Assembly (NCBI RefSeq): GCF_041228105.1
Contig: NZ_CP166097.1
Span: forward strand, 4,092,001-4,156,000
Length of the DNA: 64,000 nucleotides
DNA from: Pectobacterium aroidearum
Lineage (GTDB): Bacteria > Pseudomonadota > Gammaproteobacteria > Enterobacterales > Enterobacteriaceae
Direction: 5' to 3'
Made by a program: the position numbers and the translations under genes. The notes under the pieces were generated by a model that saw nothing but the letters and a program-made list of their open reading frames with translations, made no database searches and was not told the DNA's origin. Positions 46,900 to 57,949 of this stretch are shown in pieces; position 1 is the first letter of the stretch; every line of letters begins with the position of its first letter.

Positions 46900-48573
46900 T
46901 CAACTGCGCTGTGAGGCAAAATCCGTTAAGTCATAACGATGCGAGAACAGATCGTCCAGCTCCGTCTGGTGCGTAATCGCCACCACGGTACACGCAGGCA
47001 ACGCCATCTTGACCAGCGCCAAAAGCTGCCTGGCGGCGTCATGATCCAGATTGCTGGTCGCTTCATCCAGATAGAGCGTATCGGGTTTGGCAATCAGCGC
47101 GCGGGCAAAGGCGACACGCTGCCGCTCTCCGCCGGAGAATACGCGATCCCAATTCAGTTGCTCATCCAGACGATCGCGCCACGCGCCGAGCCCGACGCTA
47201 TCCAGCGTCTGACGCAGCATCTCGCTGTCAGCCAGCGGCGGGTGCGGATAGCAGAGAATCTCCGCCAGCGTACCCTGCCCCAGATAGCTTTGCTGCGGTA
47301 ACAGCAGACTACGCCCTTCCGGTGCCTGCCAGCGACCATCGTAATAGGGCCACAGGCCGTTTAACGTACGCAGCAGCGTTGACTTCCCTAGCCCGCTGCG
47401 GCCAGCAAATTTACTCCAGCTCCCCGCTTCGCAGCTCAGATCCACATGCTGCAACAGCGGAGAACCCTGCGGCGTGGTGAAAGAAAGCTGATCAATACGT
47501 AAATCCTGTCCTACCGGCGCATCGACCTGTTCAGACTGGTGACGTTTGATTTCTTCCTTAAACTGGCTCAAACGCGCCATACTGGCAGAAAGAATCACGA
47601 ACTCTTTGTACTTATGGATAAACCAGCTCAACGCACCGTGTACTTGCGCAAACGCCCCGCGGATCTGCATCAACCCGCCCAGCGTTACCGTTTTACTCAG
47701 GAAAGCAGGCAGAGCGGCAAAGACCGGCACAATCTGGCTTACACGCATATAGCCTGTGGTGAAGAAGCCCAGATTACGCTCGGCATTCATAAAACGCCCC
47801 CAGTTCGACACGATGGCAGAGAAATGCCGCTGAAGATGGCTTTTCTCTTGCGCTTCGCCGCCGTACAGCGCGATTTGCTCGGCGTTATCATGCTTACGCA
47901 GCAGCGCCGCACGGAAATCGGCCTCTGCCTTTTGCTTCTCATAATTAATATTATGCAGACGTTTCCCGACCACATGCGTAATCAGGCTGCCGAGCAGCGT
48001 ATACAGAATAGCGATCCAGACCAGATAACCTTCGATTACCCACTCTTTGCCAAACAGGGTAAAGCGCTGAACGCCCGATAATCCCCATAGAATGACGACG
48101 AAAGAGAACAAACGCGCGGTCACGATCAAAAATTCGATGACCAGACTAACGGCTTTGTCGACAAACAGGTTGATATCTTCGGCAATACGCTGGTCTGGGT
48201 TATCAATCTTGCCCGCAACTGACATCCGATAAAATGCCCGCTTCGCCAGCCAGCTATCTACCAGCTCAGCGGTTAACGCGGTACGCCAGCGGATAATCAG
48301 CAGTTTGGTAAACCACTCCTGATACACGATCGACCCGATATAGAGCAGGATGTAAACGCCGTATTCTTTCATCAGAGACAGCAGCAAATTGCTGTCGAAT
48401 GCGCCTAACGCATCATAAAACGTCTTACTCCACTCGTTTAACAACACATTGAGATAGACGATCATCCCACCCATCGAAATAGTTACGAGCAGTAGGAGCC
48501 ATGCCTGCCAGCTGCGTTTGCCGCCCCAGAATGGACGGCACAGATCGACAAACTGTGCCATAACCTTCTTCAC
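46900..48573 (-). CDS. YddA/SbmA-type ABC transporter (fused permease-ATPase)
   Basis: 557 residues. The N-terminal SbmA/BacA-like membrane domain (about 1-330) has six helices and the segment LSRF...AERNLGFF. The ATPase has Walker A GRSGLGKSTLL, signature FSGGERQRVAFARAL and Walker B TLYLDEATSNLD. It starts four bases inside pqqL, as in E. coli yddA and in the Pectobacterium fusD. In the Fus system the equivalent protein is proposed to carry peptide fragments or act late in import of the processed substrate. Confidence 0.9.
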   Translation of the reverse strand: MKKVMAQFVDLCRPFWGGKRSWQAWLLLLVTISMGGMIVYLNVLLNEWSKTFYDALGAFDSNLLLSLMKEYGVYILLYIGSIVYQEWFTKLLIIRWRTALTAELVDSWLAKRAFYRMSVAGKIDNPDQRIAEDINLFVDKAVSLVIEFLIVTARLFSFVVILWGLSGVQRFTLFGKEWVIEGYLVWIAILYTLLGSLITHVVGKRLHNINYEKQKAEADFRAALLRKHDNAEQIALYGGEAQEKSHLQRHFSAIVSNWGRFMNAERNLGFFTTGYMRVSQIVPVFAALPAFLSKTVTLGGLMQIRGAFAQVHGALSWFIHKYKEFVILSASMARLSQFKEEIKRHQSEQVDAPVGQDLRIDQLSFTTPQGSPLLQHVDLSCEAGSWSKFAGRSGLGKSTLLRTLNGLWPYYDGRWQAPEGRSLLLPQQSYLGQGTLAEILCYPHPPLADSEMLRQTLDSVGLGAWRDRLDEQLNWDRVFSGGERQRVAFARALIAKPDTLYLDEATSNLDHDAARQLLALVKMALPACTVVAITHQTELDDLFSHRYDLTDFASQRS

Positions 48574-51341
48574 TCTTTCACCTCTTGCGGCAAGGTGATG
48601 TAAAGCACGCGGTTATCCGGGTTATACAGCTTCGCTGACATCGCACGCACACTGTCCAGCGTGATACTGTCCGCGAGTGTAGAGACGCTGCTCAGATAAC
48701 GCGGATCGTCATAGTGGCGATAGCTCAGAAGCAAACGGCGTTGTATGGTCATCAGATCGCCCTGACGCCCTTTTTCCGCACGGATGAACTGTGCTTTCTG
48801 GTCGTCCACATCTTCCTGAGTAATCGTCGTTGGCAGTTCAGCAAAGACCTGCTCAGCCAGTTTCCACAGCTCCTGCGCACGCTCAGGTGCACTGCTGAAG
48901 CTCACTTCGGTCTCAATACGCTGTTTTTTATCTTCCAGTTCGCTATCGACACGCATGCGGTAAATACCCAGCGCATCATCACGTAGGCTCGTCTTGAGAT
49001 ATTTATTCGCGATATTACGAGCAACGCTCACCTGCACCGCCGCCTGTGGTGTCCACGTATGCGGAGTGAAGCTCCAGGTGCGGATATCAGCACGCGGTTC
49101 GATACTGATAGCCGATGTCGCCTCACGTTTACCCGGCAGCGCCAGATATGATTTTACTTCGCTGGCAGGCTGGCGCGGGATTGTCGCTAAATAGCGCTCA
49201 ACCTGCGGTAACAGATGTGCAGCAGGCATATCCGCGATCAGATAGTACGTCACGGGTGCAGAAGCCGCTTTATGCCACTGTGACAGCAAAGCTGGCGCGG
49301 AAACGTGCTTCAGTTCTTCAATTTCAGGCTGTTGCCAGGCTGGCCCGCCAAAGCGTAATTTGGCAATTTCGCTGGTACGTTTTCCTGACACGGACTGATC
49401 GTCATTGGCCTTCTGACGCGCCAGACCCATCATGCTTTCTTTCATCACATCAGGATCGATGCCCGGCGCGACATTCAGTTCACGGTATAGGCCAAAAAGA
49501 TTCGCCAATTCCTTAATCGGAGCCTGTCCACTCAGCGTCAACTGATCGGCATCATGAGAAACCATAATTGACAGGGATTTCTCTTTTTTCCAGTTAGCGA
49601 GCGCTTCTCCGCTCCACGTTGCGGGGCCACTTTGCTCCACCAACTGGCTTGCCAACTGCGCCTGCCACGGGTTCATTGACGTCGCCATAAACCCAGCCTG
49701 ACTCACGGCGGTCAGCCAGACTTTTTTACCGGCTTCCGGCGCACGCAGCCATACCACACGGTCACCGTTGCTCAACTGCCACTGCTCTACCTTCTGTGCG
49801 GCAAAGGTCTTCACCGCCGTGCGTTTTCCGCTTTGCGTCACCACTGGAAGCTCAGGAATGACTTTCTCCTTTTCTACCTGCAGCGGTGCCAGCGGTGCAG
49901 CGGCCCACTGCGCCTGTACCTTACGAATCGCCTCTGGTTTAGGCAGCGTGAACGGCGTCGCGCCCGGCACGCTAAACTGCACCAGCGTATCCGGTGAAGC
50001 TAACCAGCGTTGCAAATGACGATTCACGTCTTCAGTCGTGATGGTGTCCAGCATTTCCAGCGCCTCTTTACCACGCTGCTGGCTGCCGACATAAGGGCGA
50101 TCCTGCTGCCAGACGATGGTCAACTGCTGAACCCAATCCTCAAATTCGCGTTTCTCCGAGGACGTGCTCATACGCTGTGCCACTTCACGGATATCCGCAG
50201 TGATCTCTTTGATGTCCTGCTCGTTTAACGGGTAGCGTTTTAACCGCTCAATTTCTTTCAATACCGCAGAAATCGCGGCGTCATGACCACCCGGCATCAC
50301 GTTCGCAAAAAAGCCCAGCGCAGCGGTGGTTTTACCGATATCCGATTTACGCACCACTAGGCTACTGGCATCTTGCGGCAATTCGGTTTTCTGTCGACGA
50401 ATCTGGCGCGTGAGCGCAGACATCGTGATTTGCGTCAGCAAACGATGGCGCAGCTCGGGCTGACCGAAGGTATCTTTGTCATTGAAACGATAGACAAACG
50501 ACACCTGGCTGCTACCGCTTTGGCTATCCTGCAAGCGTGCAACTTTGAGCTGTGGTTTCAGTAATGGCTCGTAGTAATCACGAGCTGGCACAGCAACATT
50601 AGGCAGCGGTGCAAAATAGCGTTGAATTTCACGTTCCGCATCAGCAGGCGCGATATCACCAATAATCATCAAACGCATATTCGACGGGTGATACCAGCGC
50701 TGATAGAAATCCTGTAATACGCTGGCCGGCGTTTCATTAATCGACTGTTCCGTGCCAATCGTCGGGCGGGAAGGATAACGGGAGTCGTGGCGAATTGCCT
50801 GTACACGCTGCTGGTTCATGCGTTCCGCTACGCCCAGCTTGCCACGCCACTCTTCCAGAATAATTTTTCGCTCATCGTCGAGATCGGCTTGCGACAACTT
50901 GGCATGACCCGTCATCTGGCTCAGCGCCTGTAACGTCGTCCCCAGATCGCGATTCCCTTTTGGCGGGCTCATCATGTACATGGTGCGCTCGTAGTTGGTC
51001 ACGGCGTTATAGCTCTGTCCGCGTCCCCATCCCTGCTTGTGCAGTTCCGTACTCACACCTTGAGGAAACGCGTCGCTGGCGCGAAACACCATGTGTTCCA
51101 CCATGTGCGCCACGCCGGATTCGTTGTCTTTCTCATCAATCGAACCGACATCAACAATCAGGCGAATATCCACCCGCGATTTCTGCCCTTCCAGCGGCAC
51201 GAGGGTATAACGCAATCCGTTCGCCAGCGTTCCTTCTTTAAAAACCGGCAACGGACTTTTTATTTCTTCAGCCTGGCTTACAACGCTTCCCGCTAACAGG
51301 CCGACAGCCGTTAGCCAATACATGATTTTACTTTTCATCAC
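48570..51341 (-). CDS. pqqL: Periplasmic M16 zinc protease (PqqL/FusC-like)
   Basis: 923 residues, with a Sec signal (about 1-24). The inverted zinc motif is HMVEH at 79-83, with the distal glutamate in the DDERKIILEEW region near 160. Four M16 half-domains fill the chain, of which only the first is catalytic, as in FusC and PqqL. FusC cleaves plant ferredoxin in the periplasm after import through FusA, freeing iron. The same gene trio in E. coli is yddA-yddB-pqqL. Natural substrate here is unknown. Confidence 0.92.
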   Translation of the reverse strand: MMKSKIMYWLTAVGLLAGSVVSQAEEIKSPLPVFKEGTLANGLRYTLVPLEGQKSRVDIRLIVDVGSIDEKDNESGVAHMVEHMVFRASDAFPQGVSTELHKQGWGRGQSYNAVTNYERTMYMMSPPKGNRDLGTTLQALSQMTGHAKLSQADLDDERKIILEEWRGKLGVAERMNQQRVQAIRHDSRYPSRPTIGTEQSINETPASVLQDFYQRWYHPSNMRLMIIGDIAPADAEREIQRYFAPLPNVAVPARDYYEPLLKPQLKVARLQDSQSGSSQVSFVYRFNDKDTFGQPELRHRLLTQITMSALTRQIRRQKTELPQDASSLVVRKSDIGKTTAALGFFANVMPGGHDAAISAVLKEIERLKRYPLNEQDIKEITADIREVAQRMSTSSEKREFEDWVQQLTIVWQQDRPYVGSQQRGKEALEMLDTITTEDVNRHLQRWLASPDTLVQFSVPGATPFTLPKPEAIRKVQAQWAAAPLAPLQVEKEKVIPELPVVTQSGKRTAVKTFAAQKVEQWQLSNGDRVVWLRAPEAGKKVWLTAVSQAGFMATSMNPWQAQLASQLVEQSGPATWSGEALANWKKEKSLSIMVSHDADQLTLSGQAPIKELANLFGLYRELNVAPGIDPDVMKESMMGLARQKANDDQSVSGKRTSEIAKLRFGGPAWQQPEIEELKHVSAPALLSQWHKAASAPVTYYLIADMPAAHLLPQVERYLATIPRQPASEVKSYLALPGKREATSAISIEPRADIRTWSFTPHTWTPQAAVQVSVARNIANKYLKTSLRDDALGIYRMRVDSELEDKKQRIETEVSFSSAPERAQELWKLAEQVFAELPTTITQEDVDDQKAQFIRAEKGRQGDLMTIQRRLLLSYRHYDDPRYLSSVSTLADSITLDSVRAMSAKLYNPDNRVLYITLPQEVKE

Positions 51342-51363
51342 TGACCTTTATTATTTTTATCAC

Positions 51364-54171
51364 TTACCATGAATACGTCACATCCAGCCAGAACTGACGA
51401 CCTAATCCATAATTAGATTCATTCTTATTGGCTTTATTCAGGACATTGAGAACATCTACGCCCACTTTTAGATTCTGCTTACCCAATGGCTGGGTATAAG
51501 TCACACGCCAATCCAACAGCATATTGTTGCCATACTGATCTTCTTCATAAACATCTGTGGCACCAACATATCCAGAACAGCGGTCGTCATCTGGGCAGTT
51601 AATAGTTTCAGTACGCTTCATGGCTTTATACCCGCCGACATAACTTAAACGTTGTGTCCAGTCCAAACGCCAGTTAGGAATTTCAGTATTCAGCTCAAGA
51701 AACGCCGTCCAAGGGCGGTTGAAATTATCAGCGGGTTTATCAATCGCTCGGATCATTTTCCCGTTGTAGAGAATATAGCCATCGAGATCCGCTTCGGTGT
51801 CATAGTCTTTATTTGAGGAAGTACTTTTCTGAATATTCCCTCCCGCCGTCCAGCTAAATACCGCGGAATTCCATTCAATTGGAGAAACCGGTTTAACCAC
51901 CAGACTAAACGTGTCGGATTCAGACTTACCGTTATTAGTTAACTCATAGACTTTTGTAGTTTCATTTCTCTCAGCAGAAAATTGATCTTTTGCTTCACGA
52001 TGAACCCATTTCAGGGCCCAAACCGTATCATAAATTCGCTGCTGCACACCGAAATTTAACTCATCGCTGTAAGGGGTATTTAATGAAGTGTACCGATAAT
52101 TAGCTTGGTTAATTGCTCTACCAAAGACCCAATCACCGGGTGTCGTATTCGTTGAGGCTTTTGTACAACCACCAGTACTAGTCAACTTATCGGATCGGCA
52201 TTCGTTATAAGGCTGTTTACGCGCTTCACGCAGCTTATAGGCCAATACATTGCCAGCATAGTAACGATTCACTCCGCCGAAAATCTCTGTGGAACGATCG
52301 CCCCAAACATCATAGCTGGTACTGAAACGTGGAGATAAATTAATGTTCTTCATGTAGTCGTCATAATCGACGCGAATGCCAGTCACCATCGTCAAACGTG
52401 AAAAAGTCAAAGAATCCTGTAAATAAGCCGCATAAGTGCTGGCCGCGACACTCACATTAGACGCTTCATAAACCGCTCTCTGACTGAGGTACTGCTCGCC
52501 GTTGATACAGGCTGAATCACCGCTTTTACATACTATCGCTGCATTTTTCACTACCACGCCATAATTATAAGATGTCTCTTTCCGACGATAGCTTGCCTGA
52601 GAGAAATCAGTATCAAAACCAAAATCCAGCTGGTGCTGTACACCCCATGCAGATATAGGATTTAGTTGCCAATCGTGTTTAAAGTTAATTCCTTTCTGCT
52701 CAGTTTTAATCGTTCCATATCCACCTTCGTTTGCGGAACTCGCTCCTGTTTGCCAACCAATACTCGGTGTAAGCCCCCATACATATGCATCTTTTTTATC
52801 GTTAGATATCGTATTTTCGTTTTGTTTAGCAATCAGCTTAGTGGATACTTTACCGAAGGCATTCTGATTGTCCCATCCAAGATTAATACTTGCCCCCCCA
52901 CCTTCGTTGATATATTTAGAATCTTTATAATTTGCGCGAACATAGGTCGCCGTATGCGGTGAATTTTGGAATGAAAAACTGAACTGATTATTCTCATTTG
53001 CATCCCACACACCACGCAACATATAGCTTTCGGATTCACGCGACTGGTTTTCCCATTTCTGTAAATAATTATGCCAGTAAGGAATATTTGATTCTTTACG
53101 ACTATAAATAAACATCAGCGCAGCGTTATCACTTAGTGGCTGACTCACATTTAGGTTATAAAAATTTTTGGTAAATTTAGGCTGCCTCTTAAGCGTGGTT
53201 GCGGCACTGAATGACGCTTCATCTTTTTTCTCCAGGTGATATTTCGTCCATGACGAACGCGTTGTGCGGTAAGAGATAGAACCAGACGGTTGAGTAAACG
53301 AGGGATTTTTAAGTTTCGCATCAATTACACCGCCCGTAAATTGGCCATACTTAGCCGACACGTTACTGTCGTAGACCGACAAGCTTTCAATCAGGCTACT
53401 GTCTATCCAGAAGGATTCAGGATGACCAGATGGGAAATCATTAGCCGCATTCCCATTGGCTGTAGACCCCACCTCACCGACATTCACACCGGGGTTCAGG
53501 CGATCGTTATTCGACATCCCATCGATCATGAAGTTGTTGTTATAGAATTTCTCACCGTGAAACGAGACAACATCCGGGGCCAGTTCTCCCGGTGTCTCAC
53601 TATTGCGTGAGGTTTCAGAGAATTGCACGTTTGGATTGGTGCGCAGCAATTCAGTAATATTTCCATTAGCTGTCGGCTTTTTTGCGATTTCCTCAGCCAC
53701 CAATTGTTGGCTACCGATCTCCATCGGCCCCGGTGTAATCTGCGCTTTTACCATGATTACATCGCCACGCCCTTCATTTCCTGAATGGCTATTCTCTGCA
53801 CCCGTAGGTATGCTCTGTACATCATCCGCCGCAGGCACGCTAGCCATTGGGCGAATGATAAAAGCTTTACCGGTTTCTGTAGGCTCGGCATAAAGGTTAT
53901 TACTGTTCAATAACCTGTCCAAAGCCTGTTCCACCGTGTAGTTTCCTTCCAACGCAGGAGCTTGTTTCCCTGCAACCAGTTGGCTATCAACACCAAAATT
54001 GACACCCGTCTGCCGCGCCAATTGTGTTAATGATTTTTCCAATGACTGAGCAGGAAGGTGTATTGATTGTGCTGGTGCCGTTGCGCCCAACGCCGAGCTG
54101 CCTCCGCTTAACGCCAGCGTTAGCATCGCAGTCGGCCAAATAGTGTTACGCATCCCCAAAAAATTACGCAT
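51364..54171 (-). CDS. TonB-dependent receptor with N-terminal signalling (STN) domain
   Basis: 935 residues. A signal peptide (about 1-34) is followed by a secretin/TonB short N-terminal domain (about 38-110; LEKSLTQLARQTGVNFGVD). Next come a TonB-box-like DVIMV (137-141), a plug, and a 22-strand barrel ending in WLDVTYSW. The STN domain talks to FecR-type proteins, matching the genes just upstream. It precedes the M16 protease by 22 bp. The barrel is far larger than siderophore receptors of about 700 residues, consistent with a protein substrate as in FusA; the substrate is unknown. Confidence 0.92.
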   Translation of the reverse strand: MRNFLGMRNTIWPTAMLTLALSGGSSALGATAPAQSIHLPAQSLEKSLTQLARQTGVNFGVDSQLVAGKQAPALEGNYTVEQALDRLLNSNNLYAEPTETGKAFIIRPMASVPAADDVQSIPTGAENSHSGNEGRGDVIMVKAQITPGPMEIGSQQLVAEEIAKKPTANGNITELLRTNPNVQFSETSRNSETPGELAPDVVSFHGEKFYNNNFMIDGMSNNDRLNPGVNVGEVGSTANGNAANDFPSGHPESFWIDSSLIESLSVYDSNVSAKYGQFTGGVIDAKLKNPSFTQPSGSISYRTTRSSWTKYHLEKKDEASFSAATTLKRQPKFTKNFYNLNVSQPLSDNAALMFIYSRKESNIPYWHNYLQKWENQSRESESYMLRGVWDANENNQFSFSFQNSPHTATYVRANYKDSKYINEGGGASINLGWDNQNAFGKVSTKLIAKQNENTISNDKKDAYVWGLTPSIGWQTGASSANEGGYGTIKTEQKGINFKHDWQLNPISAWGVQHQLDFGFDTDFSQASYRRKETSYNYGVVVKNAAIVCKSGDSACINGEQYLSQRAVYEASNVSVAASTYAAYLQDSLTFSRLTMVTGIRVDYDDYMKNINLSPRFSTSYDVWGDRSTEIFGGVNRYYAGNVLAYKLREARKQPYNECRSDKLTSTGGCTKASTNTTPGDWVFGRAINQANYRYTSLNTPYSDELNFGVQQRIYDTVWALKWVHREAKDQFSAERNETTKVYELTNNGKSESDTFSLVVKPVSPIEWNSAVFSWTAGGNIQKSTSSNKDYDTEADLDGYILYNGKMIRAIDKPADNFNRPWTAFLELNTEIPNWRLDWTQRLSYVGGYKAMKRTETINCPDDDRCSGYVGATDVYEEDQYGNNMLLDWRVTYTQPLGKQNLKVGVDVLNVLNKANKNESNYGLGRQFWLDVTYSW

Positions 54172-54242
54172 GAATTTACCCTGAATTATTTTATGTTTTC
54201 AGGAGAGAAGACGTTGTTCAGCAAAAATCGGGCAGAAGAAAA

Positions 54243-54257
54243 TAAAAATAATTATCA
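54243..54257 (-). promoter_or_regulatory. Probable Fur box before the TonB receptor
   Basis: On the minus strand TGATAAT-T-ATTTTTA: one perfect and one partial 7-1-7 half, in the 119-bp gap between the fecR-like gene and the receptor. Confidence 0.45.
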
Positions 54258-54290
54258 TTTATATTTAAATTAACGATTTACCATTGATTA

Positions 54291-55241
54291 TTAACGATTT
54301 TTATTTTCACTAATCCAGACAATGTAGCCGAGAGACTGCCGGACGGAGATGGGAAGGGAATGTTTCAGTAGTTCGAGCGCTTGCTGACTGTCATTCAATG
54401 GCAGAACGCCGGTAAAGTGCAGACTGCCTAGTTCCTGACGCTGACGCGGATCCAGATAAATTAGCCCTGGGTAATGACGGGAAAGTTCATCGACAACCTG
54501 AATGAACGGGGCATTTTCAAAAATTAATTGGTTGTGAATCCAACCAGCTTCCATTGATGCCCCCACTGGCCGGGTAATATGGAGCCGATCAAGTCCAACC
54601 TTCTGACCAGCACCAAGGTCAAGGCGGATATCCGAGTTCCCATGCGCGGTCACACGTACACGAGATTCGTCAACGCTCACCAGCGTATCTTCTCCTGTAT
54701 CACGTACGCTATAGCGAGTACCCAGTGCCTGAGCCGTTGCCTGTGCACTGTCAATCACAAACGGTCTGCTACGCGGATCTTTGGCAACATGCGCGTAAAC
54801 TTCACCACGTAGCAACGTGATCGTTCGTTTTTGTGATGTAAAGGAAATATTCACAGCTGAATTGCTGTTCAGCATCAATTCGCTACCGTCATCCAGTACA
54901 ATGCGCCGGACTTCACCAGCAACAGTACGCTGATCGGCCAACCAATAAGCATAAGGCAGCTGGCTTAGTAACCAACCACCTGCGATGAAAATCGCCAGAG
55001 CAACATAACGGGATGAGCGCGATTTGCGGGATGTCGCCGCTGGCGTGATGGCAGCACTTGCCCATAATTGCTGCATCTGATGATAAACCACAGAATGGCG
55101 GGCGTCGCTCAGGCACCACTGCTGCCACTCTTTGTGCAGTAATATCGCGTCGTCGCTATCCTGCTCGACCTCTGAGAAGCGTAATATCCATTCAGCGGCT
55201 TGCTGCTGGATCTGCTCAAAGTCAGCGTTACGCTTCATCAT
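54291..55241 (-). CDS. FecR-like anti-sigma / sigma regulator
   Basis: 316 residues. The cytoplasmic N-terminal part (about 1-75) contains WQQWCLSDARHSVVYHQMQQLW, typical of the sigma-binding FecR domain. A membrane helix (about 80-98) is followed by a periplasmic part with the FecR core (RRIVLDDGSELMLNSNSAVNI) and the STN-contact C-terminus. It relays substrate binding at the receptor to the sigma factor. It overlaps the sigma gene by 14 bases. Confidence 0.92.
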   Translation of the reverse strand: MMKRNADFEQIQQQAAEWILRFSEVEQDSDDAILLHKEWQQWCLSDARHSVVYHQMQQLWASAAITPAATSRKSRSSRYVALAIFIAGGWLLSQLPYAYWLADQRTVAGEVRRIVLDDGSELMLNSNSAVNISFTSQKRTITLLRGEVYAHVAKDPRSRPFVIDSAQATAQALGTRYSVRDTGEDTLVSVDESRVRVTAHGNSDIRLDLGAGQKVGLDRLHITRPVGASMEAGWIHNQLIFENAPFIQVVDELSRHYPGLIYLDPRQRQELGSLHFTGVLPLNDSQQALELLKHSLPISVRQSLGYIVWISENKNR

Positions 55242-55749
55242 ATTCCTGGAAAAAAATCCGACTATGGAAATGCACCATCGCTTTCGCCAGATATTGCTTT
55301 ACGCTACTTTCGCTCACGTGCAGCGCCTCAGCAATCGTCCGATAATCGTGCCCTTCCACACGCGCCATAATAAACGCACGCTGTATCTTTTCATCTAACT
55401 CATGGGTCAGAATATGCAGCGCCGTCGCCACAAGCTGACTTATCGCAACACGATATTCCGCAGAATGCTCTTCTTCCCCATCAACTAATACCGCTAATGC
55501 AGATAACGCATCTTGTTCCAGTTTACGCTTACGGAACTGATCGATCATGACGTGATTCGCCGTCACCATCAGATAAGCCTTAGGCTGTCGGATAGCGATA
55601 GGGTCGGCAAGCGTCAGGAGTTTTAGGAAGGTGTCATGGGTAAGATCATCTGCATGATGAATGCAGCCCATTTTTTTACAAAGCCATCCCCGCAGCCATC
55701 CTTGGTGGGTCTGGTAAAAATCACTCCAGAAAGAAGTTAGCTGCGTCAT
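55228..55749 (-). CDS. FecI-like ECF sigma factor
   Basis: 173 residues from the ATG at 55749; an in-frame TTG at 55767 adds six residues. Region 2 (HADDLTHDTFLKLL) and region 4 (RTIAEALHVSESSVKQYLAKA) match the iron-starvation ECF group. It would direct transcription of the receptor operon when the receptor is loaded. A strong Fur box lies just upstream. Confidence 0.92.
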   Translation of the reverse strand: MTQLTSFWSDFYQTHQGWLRGWLCKKMGCIHHADDLTHDTFLKLLTLADPIAIRQPKAYLMVTANHVMIDQFRKRKLEQDALSALAVLVDGEEEHSAEYRVAISQLVATALHILTHELDEKIQRAFIMARVEGHDYRTIAEALHVSESSVKQYLAKAMVHFHSRIFFQEYDEA

Positions 55750-55790
55750 AGTGGTTTCAACAGGCAAAAAGCAGATGATATTAGTTTAAT

Positions 55791-55805
55791 TGATACTCAT
55801 TATCA
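55791..55805. promoter_or_regulatory. Fur box upstream of the FecI-like gene
   Basis: TGATACT-C-ATTATCA matches the 7-1-7 Fur consensus TGATAAT-N-ATTATCA at 13 of 14 arm positions, 42 bp upstream of the sigma-gene ATG. Confidence 0.8.
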
Positions 55806-55887
55806 TCTAAGCCAGTGGCACGATGCAACACTTTTTAGACAGCGATATTCAGACCATCCATGGAATAATGCACGTAATCAACAACAA

Positions 55888-56313
55888 TCAATATTCCCGA
55901 TCTTCAATCAGGCGTTTTCCCAGCGTGACGCTATCGACGATCTCATAGTCGAGTTTTTCATACATGCCGATCACGGCATCATTGTCCTCACGCACCATCA
56001 GGTGGATCTTCGGACAGCCGCGGGCAATGAGTTTTTTCTCCAGACGGCTAATCAACGCATTCGCAATGCCGCGTCCGCGAAAATCAGGGTGTACGCCCAG
56101 ATAGTATGCCGAACCACGGTGACCGTCGTAACCGCCCATCACCGATCCCACGATTTCGCCGTTCACCTCTGCGACCAGAAATAGATCGGGGTCGTGATTA
56201 AGCTTACGTTCGATGTCCATTTCAGGATCGTTCCATGGGCGCAGCAAATCGCAGCGTTCCCAGAGGGTGATCACGGCTTCAAAGTCATCCTGCCTGAATA
56301 TGCGGATTTCCAT
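55888..56313 (-). CDS. ypeA: GNAT acetyltransferase YpeA
   Basis: 141 residues from the ATG at 56313 ([11 protein letters not shown]), the E. coli YpeA start. The acetyl-CoA motif [16 protein letters not shown] is intact. Substrate is not known. In E. coli amiA and others lie between ypeA and hemF; they are absent here. Confidence 0.92.
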   Translation of the reverse strand: MEIRIFRQDDFEAVITLWERCDLLRPWNDPEMDIERKLNHDPDLFLVAEVNGEIVGSVMGGYDGHRGSAYYLGVHPDFRGRGIANALISRLEKKLIARGCPKIHLMVREDNDAVIGMYEKLDYEIVDSVTLGKRLIEDREY

Positions 56314-56455
56314 CACAGTCGCCATTTTGCAATAAGGTAAATCGTGATTATCGCGTGATTTTTATCAGACGCAATCCAAAATTGCGCGCCGCTATCAGGA
56401 ATCACACAACGGGTGACCGGGGATCGATTTTATTGATGGTATACTGCCCGCCTGA

Positions 56456-57427
<972 letters not shown>

Positions 57428-57430
57428 GTC

Positions 57431-57883
57431 ATGCAGATTTGGGTCGATGCCGACGCCTGTCCGAACGTCATCAAAGACGTGTTATTTCGCGCAGCGGATC
57501 GCACACAAACACAGGTCACGCTGGTTGCCAACCAGACCATAAAAGTGCCGCCATCGCGTTTTATCCGCACGCTGCGCGTCTCATCAGGTTTTGATGTCGC
57601 CGACAATGAAATTGTACGCCGCGTTGAAGCGGGCGATTTGGTGATCACCGCCGATATTCCGCTGGCAGCAGAAGTGATAGAAAAAGGCGGTGCCGCGTTG
57701 AACCCGCGCGGCGAGCGCTATACGCCGGATACCATTCGGGAACGGCTGAACATGCGGGATTTTATGGACACTATGCGCGCCAGCGGGATACAAACTGGTG
57801 GCCCCAGCGCATTAAGCCAGCGTGATCGTCAGCAGTTCGCTAATGAACTGGACAAGTGGTTACAGCAGGCGAAAAAATCGTAA
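57431..57883 (+). CDS. yaiI: YaiI/YqxD-family protein (UPF0178)
   Basis: 150 residues, normal for the family. Begins [22 protein letters not shown], with a PIN-like acidic start, and contains [22 protein letters not shown]. Function unknown; a nuclease-like fold is suspected for the family. Translationally close to hemF, probably co-transcribed. Confidence 0.92.
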   Translation: MQIWVDADACPNVIKDVLFRAADRTQTQVTLVANQTIKVPPSRFIRTLRVSSGFDVADNEIVRRVEAGDLVITADIPLAAEVIEKGGAALNPRGERYTPDTIRERLNMRDFMDTMRASGIQTGGPSALSQRDRQQFANELDKWLQQAKKS

Positions 57884-57949
57884 CGGTCTGAAGCATTCGC
57901 CATCCCACCGCTTCTGCTTGAACAGACAAGGCAGGATGGCGATGCATAC

